64,000 nt of DNA from CAVZBW01 sp963778465 (GCA_963778465.1 CAVZUK010000003.1:2046001-2110000); one strand, 5' to 3'. Numbered from the stretch's first letter, positions 48,050 through 56,810 are shown. The notes: generated by a model not told the origin, from the letters alone. A program made the numbers and translations.

Positions 48050-48562
48050 ATGGTGGCGGAGGCGGAGTCGACATACGCGGAATTCCTGCAGTCCATGATC
48101 GGCAAGTCCACGGGAACGTCCAAGGTCGTGGTGGAACGCGGACCGGTGTCCGTCTTTGCCGACGCCGTCGTGGACGACAACCCGGTCTACTACGACGCCG
48201 AGGTGGCGAAGGCGGCCGGTTTCTCCGGGATCCCCGCTCCCCCCACGTACCCCTTCATCATGGAGCACTGGGGCAAGTTCGGCGAGCTCCAGACGGGGGA
48301 GGAGGTCCCCAACCGGTTGGGCGAGGCGCTGGGCCCGCTCATCGCCAAGGGCGGGCTGATCCTGCACGGTGAGCAGGAGTTCATCTACCACCGGCCGGTG
48401 GTCTCCGGAGACGTGTTGCTGGGCGAGGGCAAGGTGGTCGACGCCTACCAAAAGGAGAGCCGCGGGCGCACGATGACCTTCGTCGTGACGGAGACCGACT
48501 GGACGGACGAGTCCGGAGCACCCGTCGTGACGACCCGCTTCAACATCATCCACCGGTCGTAG
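48050..48562 (+). CDS. MaoC-like dehydratase, FAS1_DH region type (HadA/HadC-like)
   Basis: A 170-residue hot-dog-fold protein. VVVERGPVSVFADAVVDDNP, GFSGIPAPPTYPFIMEHWG and GGLILHGEQEFIYHRPVVSGD are the usual marks of the non-catalytic or partner subunit of (R)-hydroxyacyl dehydratases. It is followed 32 nt later by the catalytic MaoC gene, so a heterodimer of the HadAB type is likely, acting on (R)-3-hydroxyacyl thioesters. GGAGGAGG precedes the start; ATG 48050 or GTG 48053 are both possible. Confidence 0.87.
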   Translation: MVAEAESTYAEFLQSMIGKSTGTSKVVVERGPVSVFADAVVDDNPVYYDAEVAKAAGFSGIPAPPTYPFIMEHWGKFGELQTGEEVPNRLGEALGPLIAKGGLILHGEQEFIYHRPVVSGDVLLGEGKVVDAYQKESRGRTMTFVVTETDWTDESGAPVVTTRFNIIHRS

Positions 48563-48594
48563 AGCCCGGCCCGTTCGAGAGAGGAACCTTTCAG

Positions 48595-49020
48595 ATGGCA
48601 CAGACCGCGTTGTCCGCAAGCAAGGTCAAGCCCGGCGACGAGGCCCCGGTCCTCACCCACACGCTCGGCCGCACCGATCTCGTCAAGTACGCCGGCGCGT
48701 CCGGCGACTTCAACCCGATGCACACCGACGAGATCGCCGCGCAGGCCGCGGGTCAACCGAGCGTGTTCGGTCACGGGATGTTCTCCATGGGCTTCCTCGG
48801 GACCGCGATCACCAATTACGTCGGCGTCGGCAACCTCACGAACTACCGAGTGCGCTTCGCCCGCCAGACGTGGCCGGGCGAGGAGCTCCACACCCAAGTG
48901 GTGGTGTCGGGCGTGCGCGAGGAACAGGGGAATTCCCTCGTCGATCTCGACGTTCGCCTGGTCAACGCGGAGGGCGAGGAGAAGGTCGTCGGCACCGCGA
49001 CGGCGCGCGCCGACGCCTGA
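48595..49020 (+). CDS. MaoC-like (R)-hydratase/dehydratase (HadB-like)
   Basis: A 141-residue hot-dog-fold enzyme with the hydratase-2 motif: YAGASGDFNPMHTDE holds the catalytic Asp and His, then VFGHGMFSMGFLG. It is the likely catalytic partner of the preceding gene. Strand content and length are typical. GAGAGGAA lies about 9 nt before the ATG. Confidence 0.9.
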   Translation: MAQTALSASKVKPGDEAPVLTHTLGRTDLVKYAGASGDFNPMHTDEIAAQAAGQPSVFGHGMFSMGFLGTAITNYVGVGNLTNYRVRFARQTWPGEELHTQVVVSGVREEQGNSLVDLDVRLVNAEGEEKVVGTATARADA

Positions 49021-49458
49021 GCTCGCCTCCGCAGATTCCCAGCTCGGAGGGGTTGGCGCGTCGCGAGTTCCGCGGCACAATGGGGTGGCGGGGTAGCAGG
49101 GATGCGGCCCCGCCGGAACGGAAGGGAGCTTGCGATGAGATCGTCGAGCTCACCCGAGGAGGTTGGTCCGCCGGGTCGAGGGAAGGCCGTCAGGCGCTGA
49201 CCCCCCGGAGACGGTTTTCGAGACGACTCCCCGGGTCCATCGGCTGGCGGCACGCCGAAGCCCCCGCTCCGCGGGCACCGGTTTAGCCAACAGGCCGTTG
49301 CGATTGCGGCACTCGCCGCACGCCGACAACACGGTCCCCGCATCGAGCACCGGTTGTCCCGCCCGGCGAGGGTGGTGAAATCTGAAAGCCAAATAGCGCG
49401 TGTTCGGGAGCCGGCTGGAGCCGGCTCCCGGCGCGTCGAGGGCGCGTCCAGCCGGGGA
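49021..49458. other. Intergenic region between convergent genes, with an 11-bp hairpin
   Basis: No gene is supported in these 438 nt. CGGGAGCCGGC (49405-49415) and GCCGGCTCCCG (49420-49430) form a perfect 11-bp stem with loop TGGA, about 29 nt beyond the stop codon of the minus-strand SDR. It is probably that gene's terminator. Confidence 0.45.
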
Positions 49459-50361
49459 TCAGAAGAAGCTGAACCTCGGCACGTCGGGCGAATGGTTCTT
49501 GAAGAGCTCTCCCTTGGCGGCGACGAGCTCGGCCGGCGTCCAGGCGTGGTCCCGGTGCAGCTCGCCCTCGGGCTGGAGGGAGCCCAGCACGTAGATGTTG
49601 GCCCCAAAGACGACGAACGTCTGACCGTTGACGTCGGCCGCCTCGTCGGTGGCGAGGAAGGCCACCACCTCGGCGATGTTCTTGGGGTCCCACGCGTCGA
49701 ATTCGCCTTCGTCGGGGGTCATCCCGCCGAAGATGTTCTCGGTCATCCGGGTGCGTGCCCGGGGAGCGATCGAATTCACGGTGATCCCGTAGCGGCCCAG
49801 CTCACGCGCCAGGACGATGGTGAGCGAGAAGATCCCCGCCTTGGCCGCGGCGTAGTTGGCCTGGCCGGCGTTGCCGAAGAGACCCGCCTCCGACGAGGTG
49901 TTGATGATCCGCCCCGAGGTGGGCTCCCCGGCCTTGGCCTTGGCCCGCCAGTACTTGGCGGCGTGGTGGGCCGGAGCGAAATGGCCCTTCAGGTGGACCC
50001 GGATCACGTCGTCCCAGTCGGACTCCTCCAGGTTGAAGCTCATCTTGTCCCGGAGGATCCCGGCGTTGTTGACCACGATGTCGAGGGAGCCCAGGCCGTC
50101 GACCGCCTGGTCGACGACGGAGTTGGCTCCGGCCCACGAGGAGATGTCGTCGCTGTTGACCAGGGCCTTGCCGCCCCCGGCCACGATCGTGTCGACCACC
50201 TCCTGGGCGGGCGAGCGGTCACCGCCTTCGCCGCCCACGCCGGCACCCACGTCGTTCACCACGACGGCGGCACCCTCGCTGGCCAAGAGGAGCGCCTCTT
50301 CCCGCCCGATGCCCCTTCCGGCACCCGAGACGATGGCGACCTTGCCGTCCAGCAGACCCAT
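49459..50361 (-). CDS. SDR-family 3-hydroxyacyl dehydrogenase (HSD17B4-like)
   Basis: A 300-residue SDR. The N-terminus GKVAIVSGAGRGIGREEALLLA gives the cofactor loop, then VVVNDVGAG with an extended segment as in the dehydrogenase part of peroxisomal multifunctional enzyme type 2. NNAGILRDKMSFNL, Ser in NTSSEAGLFG and YAAAKAGI complete the active site. Likely NAD-dependent oxidation of a 3-hydroxyacyl-CoA. The ATG at 50361 is preceded by GGAGGA. Confidence 0.9.
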   Translation of the reverse strand: MGLLDGKVAIVSGAGRGIGREEALLLASEGAAVVVNDVGAGVGGEGGDRSPAQEVVDTIVAGGGKALVNSDDISSWAGANSVVDQAVDGLGSLDIVVNNAGILRDKMSFNLEESDWDDVIRVHLKGHFAPAHHAAKYWRAKAKAGEPTSGRIINTSSEAGLFGNAGQANYAAAKAGIFSLTIVLARELGRYGITVNSIAPRARTRMTENIFGGMTPDEGEFDAWDPKNIAEVVAFLATDEAADVNGQTFVVFGANIYVLGSLQPEGELHRDHAWTPAELVAAKGELFKNHSPDVPRFSFF

Positions 50362-50478
50362 TTGTCCTCCAGTCGATTCTCCGCGGTGGGATCACGCCCC
50401 TCCCGCCAGCCAGGCAGCTTGACCGATTTCGGGCCGGACAGGCAAGCAGGCCCGGGCCGCCGGGGGATCGGCGCCGGT

Positions 50479-51498
50479 TCAGGCCATCGTGTCCAGCTCC
50501 TCCAGCTCGCGGCATACGACATCCGCGACGAGCTCGGCGACCGCGGACCGCGCACGCTCGAGGCCGGCGACCTCGACCAGGCGGACGAGGCGCACCCGGG
50601 ACGGAAGGGCGAGAGCCGTGGAGGGATCGGCGTCACCGACCACGCACAGGACCGGGATCGAGGAGGGGGCGTGACGGAGCACCCCGCTGACCACCTTGCC
50701 GGCGAGCGAGGTGGCATCCAGGCGTCCCTCACCGGTCATCACGGCGTCCGCCCTGGCCAGGCGCCCGGGGAGGCCGACCAGCTCCGCCACGAGGTCGAAG
50801 CCGGGCACGATGTGGGCGCCGAGGACGGCCAGGCCACCGGCCAGCCCACCGGCGGCGCCGGAGCCGGGAAGCGAGGCGACGTCCACGCCGAAGCGTCTGC
50901 GGTACCGCTCGGCCTGGGCTGCTAGCCGCCGCGTCAGCGCTTCGACCTGGCCGGGGGAGGCACCCTTCTGCGGGCCGAACACGACCGCGGCCTGTTCGAA
51001 CCGCGTGTCGACGTCGACGGCGACCAGGAGCTCGACGCCCCGTAGCCGGTCCGGCCCGCCGATGGCCGTCACGGCACCTTCGCCCCCGTCGGTGGTGGCG
51101 GACCCGCCGCAGCCGACGACGATCCTCGTCGCCCCGGCCCGGACCGCCTCGAGGACGAGCTGGCCGACCCCGGCGGTCGTGGCGCGGAGCGGATCGTTCC
51201 CGAGCGGGCCGCCCGCCAGCGACAGGCCCGCCGCCTCGGCCATTTCGATGACCGCGGTCCGGCCCCCATCGAGGAGGCTCCAGCGTGCCGTCACCGTCCC
51301 GGTGCCGTCGGGACCGATCACCCGGGCCGAGCGGAGCTGCCCACCGACGGCGTCGAGCAGGCCCTCGCCCCCGTCCGCCATCGGGCAGGGATCCGAGGTC
51401 CAGCCGGCGCGGGATGCGCCGAAGGCCGCCGCCTCGGCCACCGACGCCGCGCTGGCGGTCCCCCGAAACTTGTCGGGTGCGGCGACGAGGTGGCCCAC
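50479..51498 (-). CDS. Glycerate kinase (GlxK/GarK family)
   Basis: A 339-residue glycerate 2-kinase-type protein. The opening is VAAPDKFRGTASAASVAEA, then CPMADGGEGLLDAV, the central motif VGCGGSATTDGGEGAV, VFGPQKGASPGQVEAL, and GSGAAGGLAGGLAVLGA. The GTG at 51498 begins directly before the first strand; the frame is open to 51633 across the tRNA-Leu gene, which is a shadow. It converts glycerate to a phosphoglycerate using ATP. Confidence 0.92.
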   Translation of the reverse strand: MGHLVAAPDKFRGTASAASVAEAAAFGASRAGWTSDPCPMADGGEGLLDAVGGQLRSARVIGPDGTGTVTARWSLLDGGRTAVIEMAEAAGLSLAGGPLGNDPLRATTAGVGQLVLEAVRAGATRIVVGCGGSATTDGGEGAVTAIGGPDRLRGVELLVAVDVDTRFEQAAVVFGPQKGASPGQVEALTRRLAAQAERYRRRFGVDVASLPGSGAAGGLAGGLAVLGAHIVPGFDLVAELVGLPGRLARADAVMTGEGRLDATSLAGKVVSGVLRHAPSSIPVLCVVGDADPSTALALPSRVRLVRLVEVAGLERARSAVAELVADVVCRELEELDTMA

Positions 51499-51538
51499 GC
51501 CGCCAGCTTCCCAAATCCCGGCGAACCCTCCGACGCTG

Positions 51539-51620
51539 TGCGGGCGGGGAGACTCGAACTCCCACCCCCGAAGGGACCGGGACCTAAACCCGGCGCGTCT
51601 ACCGGTTCCGCCACACCCGC
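51539..51620 (-). tRNA. tRNA-Leu (TAG)
   Basis: An 82-nt class II tRNA on the minus strand. The acceptor GCGGGTG pairs with CGCCCGC (one G-T pair). The anticodon stem CCGGG/CCCGG closes TTTAGGT with anticodon TAG, the long variable arm is present, and the T arm is GGGAG-TTCGAGT-CTCCC. CCA is not encoded. Confidence 0.95.
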
Positions 51621-51666
51621 GCTCGAGATTCACCCTAGGAGTTCACCGGACGGGGCGCCCGCCAGG

Positions 51667-51672
51667 TAGCCT
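51667..51672 (+). promoter_or_regulatory. -10 element of clpP
   Basis: TAGCCT followed by 6 nt and the ATG at 51679. Confidence 0.5.
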
Positions 51673-51678
51673 CGGTGC

Positions 51679-52290
51679 ATGCGTCTCGCAGATGAGATCC
51701 ACCCGGTGCTCCGGTCCTCGCCCGGGCAGGACCCCATGGCCGACATCTACCAGCGGCTGCTCCGGGAGAGGATCGTGCTCATCGGGAGCGCCATCGACCA
51801 GAACACCGCCAATTCGGTCTGCGCCCAGCTCCTGCTCCTCGAGGCCGAGGACCACGAGCGGGACATCTCGCTCTACGTCAACTCGCCGGGCGGCTCGGTC
51901 ACCGACGGCCTGGCCATCTACGACACGATGCAATTCGTGCGCTGCGACGTCCAGACCATCTGCCTGGGCCTGGCGGCCTCGATGGGCCAGTTCCTCCTCT
52001 GCGCCGGTGCGGCCGGCAAGCGCTTTGCCCTGCCCCACGCCCGCATCCTGATGCACCAGCCGTCGGGGTCCATGCAGGGTCAGGCCGCCGATATCGCCAT
52101 CCAGGCCGAGCAGATCGTCTACCTGAAGCGCATGATGGCCGAGCGGATCGCCTTCCACACCGGCCAGCCGGTTGAGCGAATCGAGGCCGACTCCGATCGT
52201 GACCGGTGGTTCACCGCCGAGGAGGCCAAGGAGTACGGCTTCATCGACCAGGTGATCGACCGCTCGGCGGCCAAGGTCAGGTCGGCCTAG
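51679..52290 (+). CDS. clpP: ATP-dependent Clp protease proteolytic subunit
   Basis: A 203-residue ClpP. The handle and core read RIVLIGSAIDQNTANSV and YVNSPGGSVTDGLAIYDTM, the catalytic Ser is S101 in LAASMGQFLL, the His is H126 in RILMHQPSG and the Asp is in the SDRDRWFT region. It assembles into 14-mers fed by Clp ATPases. It is a single clpP here, without a second clpP or clpX alongside, so it may be a paralog of the main clpP1P2 pair. The promoter geometry supports the ATG at 51679. Confidence 0.94.
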   Translation: MRLADEIHPVLRSSPGQDPMADIYQRLLRERIVLIGSAIDQNTANSVCAQLLLLEAEDHERDISLYVNSPGGSVTDGLAIYDTMQFVRCDVQTICLGLAASMGQFLLCAGAAGKRFALPHARILMHQPSGSMQGQAADIAIQAEQIVYLKRMMAERIAFHTGQPVERIEADSDRDRWFTAEEAKEYGFIDQVIDRSAAKVRSA

Positions 52291-52340
52291 GCGGTGCAGA
52301 CGGCTCGCCGGGGCTTGGCGCGCGGCGAATCACGTCCATC

Positions 52341-53324
52341 GTGACGGACGTCGAGACGTCGATCGGTCCGCCGCGGCCCGTCCCGCTCACCGCCGAGGGT
52401 CCGGACCGGGCGGATGCCCCCGTGGTCCGCCAACGCTCCAACGTGCGAAGGGTCGTCTCGGCGGAGACCCCTCTCAGGCAGCGCCTGACCGACATCTGGT
52501 CCCGGCGCGAGCTCCTGGTGCGCATGGTGCGGACGGAGATCTCCGTCAAGTACAAGAACTCGGCGCTCGGCCTCATGTGGTCGATGCTCAACCCCGCCCT
52601 CAACCTGGCGGTCTACTTCCTCGTCTTCCAGGTCATCTTGAAGAACGGGATGCCGCGCTTCGTCATCTTCCTCTTCTCCGGCCTGCTCCTGTGGAACCTC
52701 TTCCAGGTCGGCGTGCAGACGGGGACGAGCGTCGTCGTCGCCAACGCCGGCCTCGTAAAGAAGGTCAACTTCCCCCGCGAGATCCTCTCGCTCGCCTCCG
52801 TGGGCTCGGCCTTCTACTTCTTCCTCTTCCAGTGCGTGGTGATGGTGGTGTTCATGGTGGTGCTCCACTCCGCACCGGCGTGGAACTTCCTGCCCCTCTG
52901 CGTCCTCGCGCTCGTTGCAACCCTGGTGTTCGCCGCCGCGCTCGGGCTCTTCCTCTCGGGCGTCAACGTCTACCTGCGCGACACCCAGCACCTGGTCGAG
53001 GTGCTGATGACCGCCTGGTTCTGGGCCTGCCCCATCGTGTACCAGTACCAGCAGAACATCGGGAACAAGCTGGGCTCCAAGGCCTGGATCTACTTCCTCA
53101 ACCCGCTCGTGGCTCCCGTGCTGACCTTCCAGCGGGCCATCTACGCCCAGGTCACCGTCAAAAGCACCAACACCCCGAGCTCCACGATCGACGTGCTGCC
53201 ACACCACGGCATGGCCTGGTACGCCACCTTGGACCTCGGCGTGCTGTTGGCGAGCGCCGTACTGTTCCTGATCGCCCTGTGGATCTTTGGTCGCCTCGAG
53301 GGCAACTTCGCCGAGGAGCTCTGA
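52341..53324 (+). CDS. ABC-2-type polysaccharide export permease (Wzm-like)
   Basis: A 327-residue permease with about six membrane helices. The amphipathic entry segment reads LVRMVRTEISVKYKNSALGLMWSMLNPAL, typical of Wzm/TagG-like transporters. NVYLRDTQHLVEVLM and FLNPLVAPVLTFQRAIY are also family segments. With the following ATPase it should export a lipid-linked polysaccharide or wall polymer. The stop overlaps the ATPase start (TGATG). Confidence 0.92.
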   Translation: MTDVETSIGPPRPVPLTAEGPDRADAPVVRQRSNVRRVVSAETPLRQRLTDIWSRRELLVRMVRTEISVKYKNSALGLMWSMLNPALNLAVYFLVFQVILKNGMPRFVIFLFSGLLLWNLFQVGVQTGTSVVVANAGLVKKVNFPREILSLASVGSAFYFFLFQCVVMVVFMVVLHSAPAWNFLPLCVLALVATLVFAAALGLFLSGVNVYLRDTQHLVEVLMTAWFWACPIVYQYQQNIGNKLGSKAWIYFLNPLVAPVLTFQRAIYAQVTVKSTNTPSSTIDVLPHHGMAWYATLDLGVLLASAVLFLIALWIFGRLEGNFAEEL

Positions 53325-54670
53325 TGGGCGCCGCGGTCCAGGTCGAGAACGTCTCCAAGCGGTTCCGCCTCTTCCAGGAGAAGTACACCTCGCTCAAGGA
53401 GCGGGTGATCCATGCCGGGAAGATCCCGCACGAGGACCTCTGGGCGCTGAGGGAGGTCTCCTTCGAGGTCGAGGAGGGGACGACCCTCGGCATCCTGGGT
53501 CGCAACGGATCGGGCAAGTCGACCCTGCTCAAGTGCATCTGCGGCGTCCTCCAGCCCACGTCGGGAAGGGTCGTCGTCCAGGGGACCCAGGCGGGTCTGC
53601 TGGAGCTCGGGTCCGGCTTCCAGCAGGAGCTCAGCGGCCGGGACAACATCTACCTGAACGGCACCCTCCTCGGGCTCTCCCGCCGCCAGATCGACAAGCG
53701 CTTCGACGACATCGTGGCCTTCGCCGAGCTCGAGCAGTTCATCGACAACCAGGTCAAGTTCTATTCGTCGGGCATGTACGTCCGGTTGGGCTTCGCCGTG
53801 GCCGTAAACATCGACCCCGACATCCTCGTGATCGACGAGGTACTGGCGGTCGGCGACGAGCGGTTCCAGCGCAAGTGCCTGGAGCGGATCCGGCAATTCC
53901 AGATCGAGGGCCGGACGATCATCTTGGTGTCCCACTCGGCGGACGAGGTCCGCGGCATCTGCGATCAGGCCCTGGTCATGAGCGGCGGCCACATGATCAC
54001 GATCGGCCGCCCGGGTGAGGCGGTGCGGAGCTTCCGCGAGCAGCTGCTGCTGGCCGGCGACTCGCTGCCCCGAGGCTTGGACGAGCTGGAGGTACCGGGA
54101 TCGCTGGACCCCGATCTCGCGCCGGTCGGCGCTCCGGGCACCACTCCGGGCACCAGCGGCAGTGCCGACCGTCCGGTCCGGCTCACGGAGGTGAGCGTCC
54201 ACTACGAGGGTCAGGAGCACCGCCCCTACCTCCAGCCGGGCGAGCCGCTCGCTGTGAGGGTCGGCTTCCACGCGTCCCGGCCAGTCAAGGGTGTGGAGTT
54301 CAGCATCCAATTCCGCAGCGAGGGTCTCGGCACCCTGTACCGGACCGACACCGGCGTGCTCGGCACGCCCGTGGACGTCGAGGCCGGCGACGGTGCGCTG
54401 GAGTTCTCGGTCGACTCGTTCCCCTTCCTCGACGGCGACTACGAGGTGGCCGTGGGGATCCAGAGCCATCTGGGTGGCATCGCCTACGACTGGCGCGAGG
54501 CCGCGGGGACCTTCGAGGTGATGAATCCCGGTCGGGAGGTCGGCATCGTGTCCCTGCAGGTCAAGGCCACCGTCGTGCCGCCGGGCTCCGCCGGCGCCGG
54601 ATCTCCGCCGAGGGCGCGGGAGGGCGGACAACAAGGCGGCCAAAAGGAAGAGGTGTGGTCGCAGCTGTAG
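53324..54670 (+). CDS. Polysaccharide ABC transporter ATPase with C-terminal glycan-binding domain (Wzt-like)
   Basis: A 448-residue protein. The ATPase domain (about 1-245) has Walker A GRNGSGKST, signature YSSGMYVRLGFA, Walker B ILVIDEVLAVGDE and a switch His in LVSHSADEV. The C-terminal part (about 285-425) is a Wzt_C-like beta-sandwich (VSVHYEGQEHRPYL, VGIQSHLGGIAYDW) that in O9a-type Wzt recognises the modified glycan end before export. An adjacent methyltransferase could make such a cap. It overlaps the permease by 1 nt and the next gene by 16 nt. Confidence 0.92.
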   Translation: MGAAVQVENVSKRFRLFQEKYTSLKERVIHAGKIPHEDLWALREVSFEVEEGTTLGILGRNGSGKSTLLKCICGVLQPTSGRVVVQGTQAGLLELGSGFQQELSGRDNIYLNGTLLGLSRRQIDKRFDDIVAFAELEQFIDNQVKFYSSGMYVRLGFAVAVNIDPDILVIDEVLAVGDERFQRKCLERIRQFQIEGRTIILVSHSADEVRGICDQALVMSGGHMITIGRPGEAVRSFREQLLLAGDSLPRGLDELEVPGSLDPDLAPVGAPGTTPGTSGSADRPVRLTEVSVHYEGQEHRPYLQPGEPLAVRVGFHASRPVKGVEFSIQFRSEGLGTLYRTDTGVLGTPVDVEAGDGALEFSVDSFPFLDGDYEVAVGIQSHLGGIAYDWREAAGTFEVMNPGREVGIVSLQVKATVVPPGSAGAGSPPRAREGGQQGGQKEEVWSQL

Positions 54671-55770
54671 GCGACGGTTCCTCGGACGACGACCACCATC
54701 CGGGCGACGGCCACCAGTCGCCGACGTCTGCCGACCAGGACCCGGCATATTTCCAGAGGGTCGTGGGAGAGATCGACGAGGAGGTGCAGCGCCGGCGCGT
54801 TGCCGGCGATCTCACACTCCGAGCCGAACGCGAGCTGGACGACCTCTTTGCCGCCGTCGCCCCCACCGGGGGAGCGAAGGGTACGGGCGCTGCGTCCGAG
54901 GCCCTGCGGCTGGTCGACGCCAGCGCCTTCATCAACCCGGTGGTCCCCGTCGCGTCCGACCGGTCGGGCGGCGCCGCCATCAAGCGCAGCATCCGCAGCG
55001 CCAGCCTCTGGTACGTCGGCTTCGTCACGCAGCAGATCAATGAGTTCACCTCGTCGGTCAGCCGCTGCCTGCACGTCCTCGAGGGCCGCCTGGGCGCGGT
55101 CGAGACAGAGCTCGTCGGCATGCGCCCCGCGGCGCCGGTGGTGGTCGACGTCCCGTGGGCGCAGCACGAGGGGGCGTGGTGGGTGGCGCCCGCCGTCGAC
55201 GCCCTCCGGGCCGCTCCCGGGCGCGTCCTGCACTCGGCCTGCGGGAACGGCTGGTTGGTCGGAGCGCTCGCCCGAGCGGGGATCGAAGCCTACGGAGTCG
55301 ATCCCCGCGCCGAGCCCGTCGATGCTCGGGCCGACGGGCCCGGCCCGCTGGACCTGCGCGTCGCCGATCCCGACGACCACCTGCGAACCCTGCCGAGCGG
55401 CCGTCTCGGCGGCGTCGTGCTGTCGGGGCTGACCGAGTCGATGACCCTTCCGCAAGTCGAGCTCCTCCTCGACCTCGTGGTCGGCGCCCTGGCGCCCGGG
55501 GGCGTGCTGGCCGTCCACTGGATCGCCCCGAGCTGGTGGGCCTCGGACGACGGACCGGCGACGGCCGACCGCGTGGCCGGGCACCCGCTCCGGCCGGCGA
55601 CGTGGGAACAGCTCCTGAGCGACCGGGGGTTCGAGGCGACGGTCTCGCGGGACCCGGGCGCCTCGACGGCGGGCCCTTCGGGTCCCGAAGGCCCGGCTAG
55701 GGGGCCGGTTCGGGACTACCTCGCCATCGCACGCCGCCCGTTGGCCGCCGGGTTTGGCGGCGCACCGTGA
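54655..55770 (+). CDS. Class I SAM-dependent methyltransferase of the export operon
   Basis: A 371-residue protein. A helical, partly disordered N-terminal half (about 1-155) precedes a Rossmann methyltransferase fold: RVLHSACGNGWLVGALA (about 187-203), GVDPRAE, then LGGVVLSGLTESM and LAPGGVLAVHW. The N-terminal arrangement resembles methyltransferases of polysaccharide clusters. It may methylate the glycan terminus recognised by the upstream Wzt C-domain. The GTG at 54655 lies inside the ATPase gene and the stop overlaps the next start, so translation is coupled throughout. Confidence 0.82.
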   Translation: MVAAVGDGSSDDDHHPGDGHQSPTSADQDPAYFQRVVGEIDEEVQRRRVAGDLTLRAERELDDLFAAVAPTGGAKGTGAASEALRLVDASAFINPVVPVASDRSGGAAIKRSIRSASLWYVGFVTQQINEFTSSVSRCLHVLEGRLGAVETELVGMRPAAPVVVDVPWAQHEGAWWVAPAVDALRAAPGRVLHSACGNGWLVGALARAGIEAYGVDPRAEPVDARADGPGPLDLRVADPDDHLRTLPSGRLGGVVLSGLTESMTLPQVELLLDLVVGALAPGGVLAVHWIAPSWWASDDGPATADRVAGHPLRPATWEQLLSDRGFEATVSRDPGASTAGPSGPEGPARGPVRDYLAIARRPLAAGFGGAP

Positions 55771-56147
55771 CGGCCGGCAACGCCGAGGAATTCGCAGCGA
55801 GCTGGTACGCGGCGTGGAACGCGCACGACCTCGACGCGGTCATGGACCACTGGGCGCCCGACGCGATCTTCACCAGTCCCTACGTCGCGCAGCTCATGGA
55901 TGAGCCGTCGGGGACGGTCTCGGGACACGAGGAGCTGAGGAGGTACTGGGCCATCGGGCTCGAGGCCAATCCCGACCTGCATTTCGAGCCACGGAGCCTC
56001 CTGGTCGGTCACGGGAGCGTGGTCATGGGCTACCGCAACCACCGGGGTGGCGAGTGCGCCGAGGTCGTCGTCTTCGGATCCGACGGGCGCGGAATCCGGG
56101 GCTACGCCCACTACTGGCCTGCGGTGGAGGGCCCGGCTGGCACCTGA
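55767..56147 (+). CDS. SnoaL-like (NTF2-fold) protein
   Basis: A 126-residue NTF2-fold protein: EFAASWYAAWNAHDLDAVMDHWAPDAIFTSP, SGHEELRRYW and the closing strands SVVMGYRNHRGG and GRGIRGYAHYW. Its GTG overlaps the methyltransferase stop as GTGA, so it is the last gene of the coupled export operon. Its place there is unexplained; a polyketide-cyclase-like or binding role is possible. Confidence 0.82.
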   Translation: MTAGNAEEFAASWYAAWNAHDLDAVMDHWAPDAIFTSPYVAQLMDEPSGTVSGHEELRRYWAIGLEANPDLHFEPRSLLVGHGSVVMGYRNHRGGECAEVVVFGSDGRGIRGYAHYWPAVEGPAGT

Positions 56148-56194
56148 TGGGCCCGGCTCACGGGACGGGCCGCCGGCGAAATCGCAGCGCCGAG

Positions 56195-56222
56195 CCATCC
56201 ATTCCCGGGTCCCCTTCGTACC
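56195..56222 (+). promoter_or_regulatory. Putative ECF-type promoter of the sigma factor gene
   Basis: CCATCC (56195-56200), a 16-nt spacer, then CGTACC (56217-56222), 6 nt before the ATG at 56229. The same arrangement, CAATCC-N16-CGTATT, occurs upstream of 57587. CCATCC matches the -35 known for SigK-type ECF sigma factors, suggesting autoregulation. Confidence 0.45.
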
Positions 56223-56228
56223 CTTGGT

Positions 56229-56810
56229 ATGGCTCGCATCGGTCTACCGGCCGAACGTATGGCCGACGAGGCCCTCTTGGCGGGGCTCACCTGCGGCGGG
56301 CCCGAGATCAGCCTGGCGTTCGTGCGCCGCTTCCAGCGCCAGGTCTTCGGGGTCGCGCTGGCGGTGGTCGGGGATCCCTCGGCGGCCGAGGATGTCGCCC
56401 AGCAGACGTTCGAGAGGGCCTGGAAGCGGGCCTCGACCTTCGACCCCAGCCGGGGCACGGTCCGGGCGTGGCTGACCAGGATCGCCCACAACCTGGCCAT
56501 CGACGCCGTCCGGGTCCGCAAGGCCGTCCCCGTCGATCCGACGGACCTCGTCCGGATCCTCGGCCCGTGCGCGGACGAGCCCGAGGAGCGGTCCCTTCGC
56601 ACCGAGGCCAGCGCCGAGCTGCGATCGGCGATCCGCCGCCTGCCGCCCGAGCAGGCCCGGGCGATCGTCATGGCCGGCCTCTACGGGATGACCGCCCAGG
56701 AGGTGGCCGACGCCGACGGCATCCCGCTCGGGACGGCCAAGACCCGGATCCGCGTGGCGATGCACAAGCTCCGGGACACCGTCCGGCTCGAGGGGGTGCA
56801 TCATGCCTGA
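56229..56810 (+). CDS. ECF-family RNA polymerase sigma factor (SigK-like)
   Basis: A 193-residue sigma factor. Region 2 (about 28-95) reads FVRRFQRQVFGVALAVVGDP, AEDVAQQTFERAWKRAS and AWLTRIAHNLAIDAVR. Region 4 (about 125-185) ends with the helix-turn-helix GMTAQEVADADGIPLGTAKTR. It overlaps the next gene by 8 nt, and that gene encodes an RskA-like anti-sigma factor, the usual pairing. The regulon probably includes the two envelope genes that follow. Confidence 0.92.
   Translation: MARIGLPAERMADEALLAGLTCGGPEISLAFVRRFQRQVFGVALAVVGDPSAAEDVAQQTFERAWKRASTFDPSRGTVRAWLTRIAHNLAIDAVRVRKAVPVDPTDLVRILGPCADEPEERSLRTEASAELRSAIRRLPPEQARAIVMAGLYGMTAQEVADADGIPLGTAKTRIRVAMHKLRDTVRLEGVHHA

Noticed and set aside
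51498..51633. N-terminal extension of the glycerate kinase through the tRNA-Leu gene
   Set aside because: The extension is translated from tRNA sequence, and the kinase family begins at the GTG at 51498.
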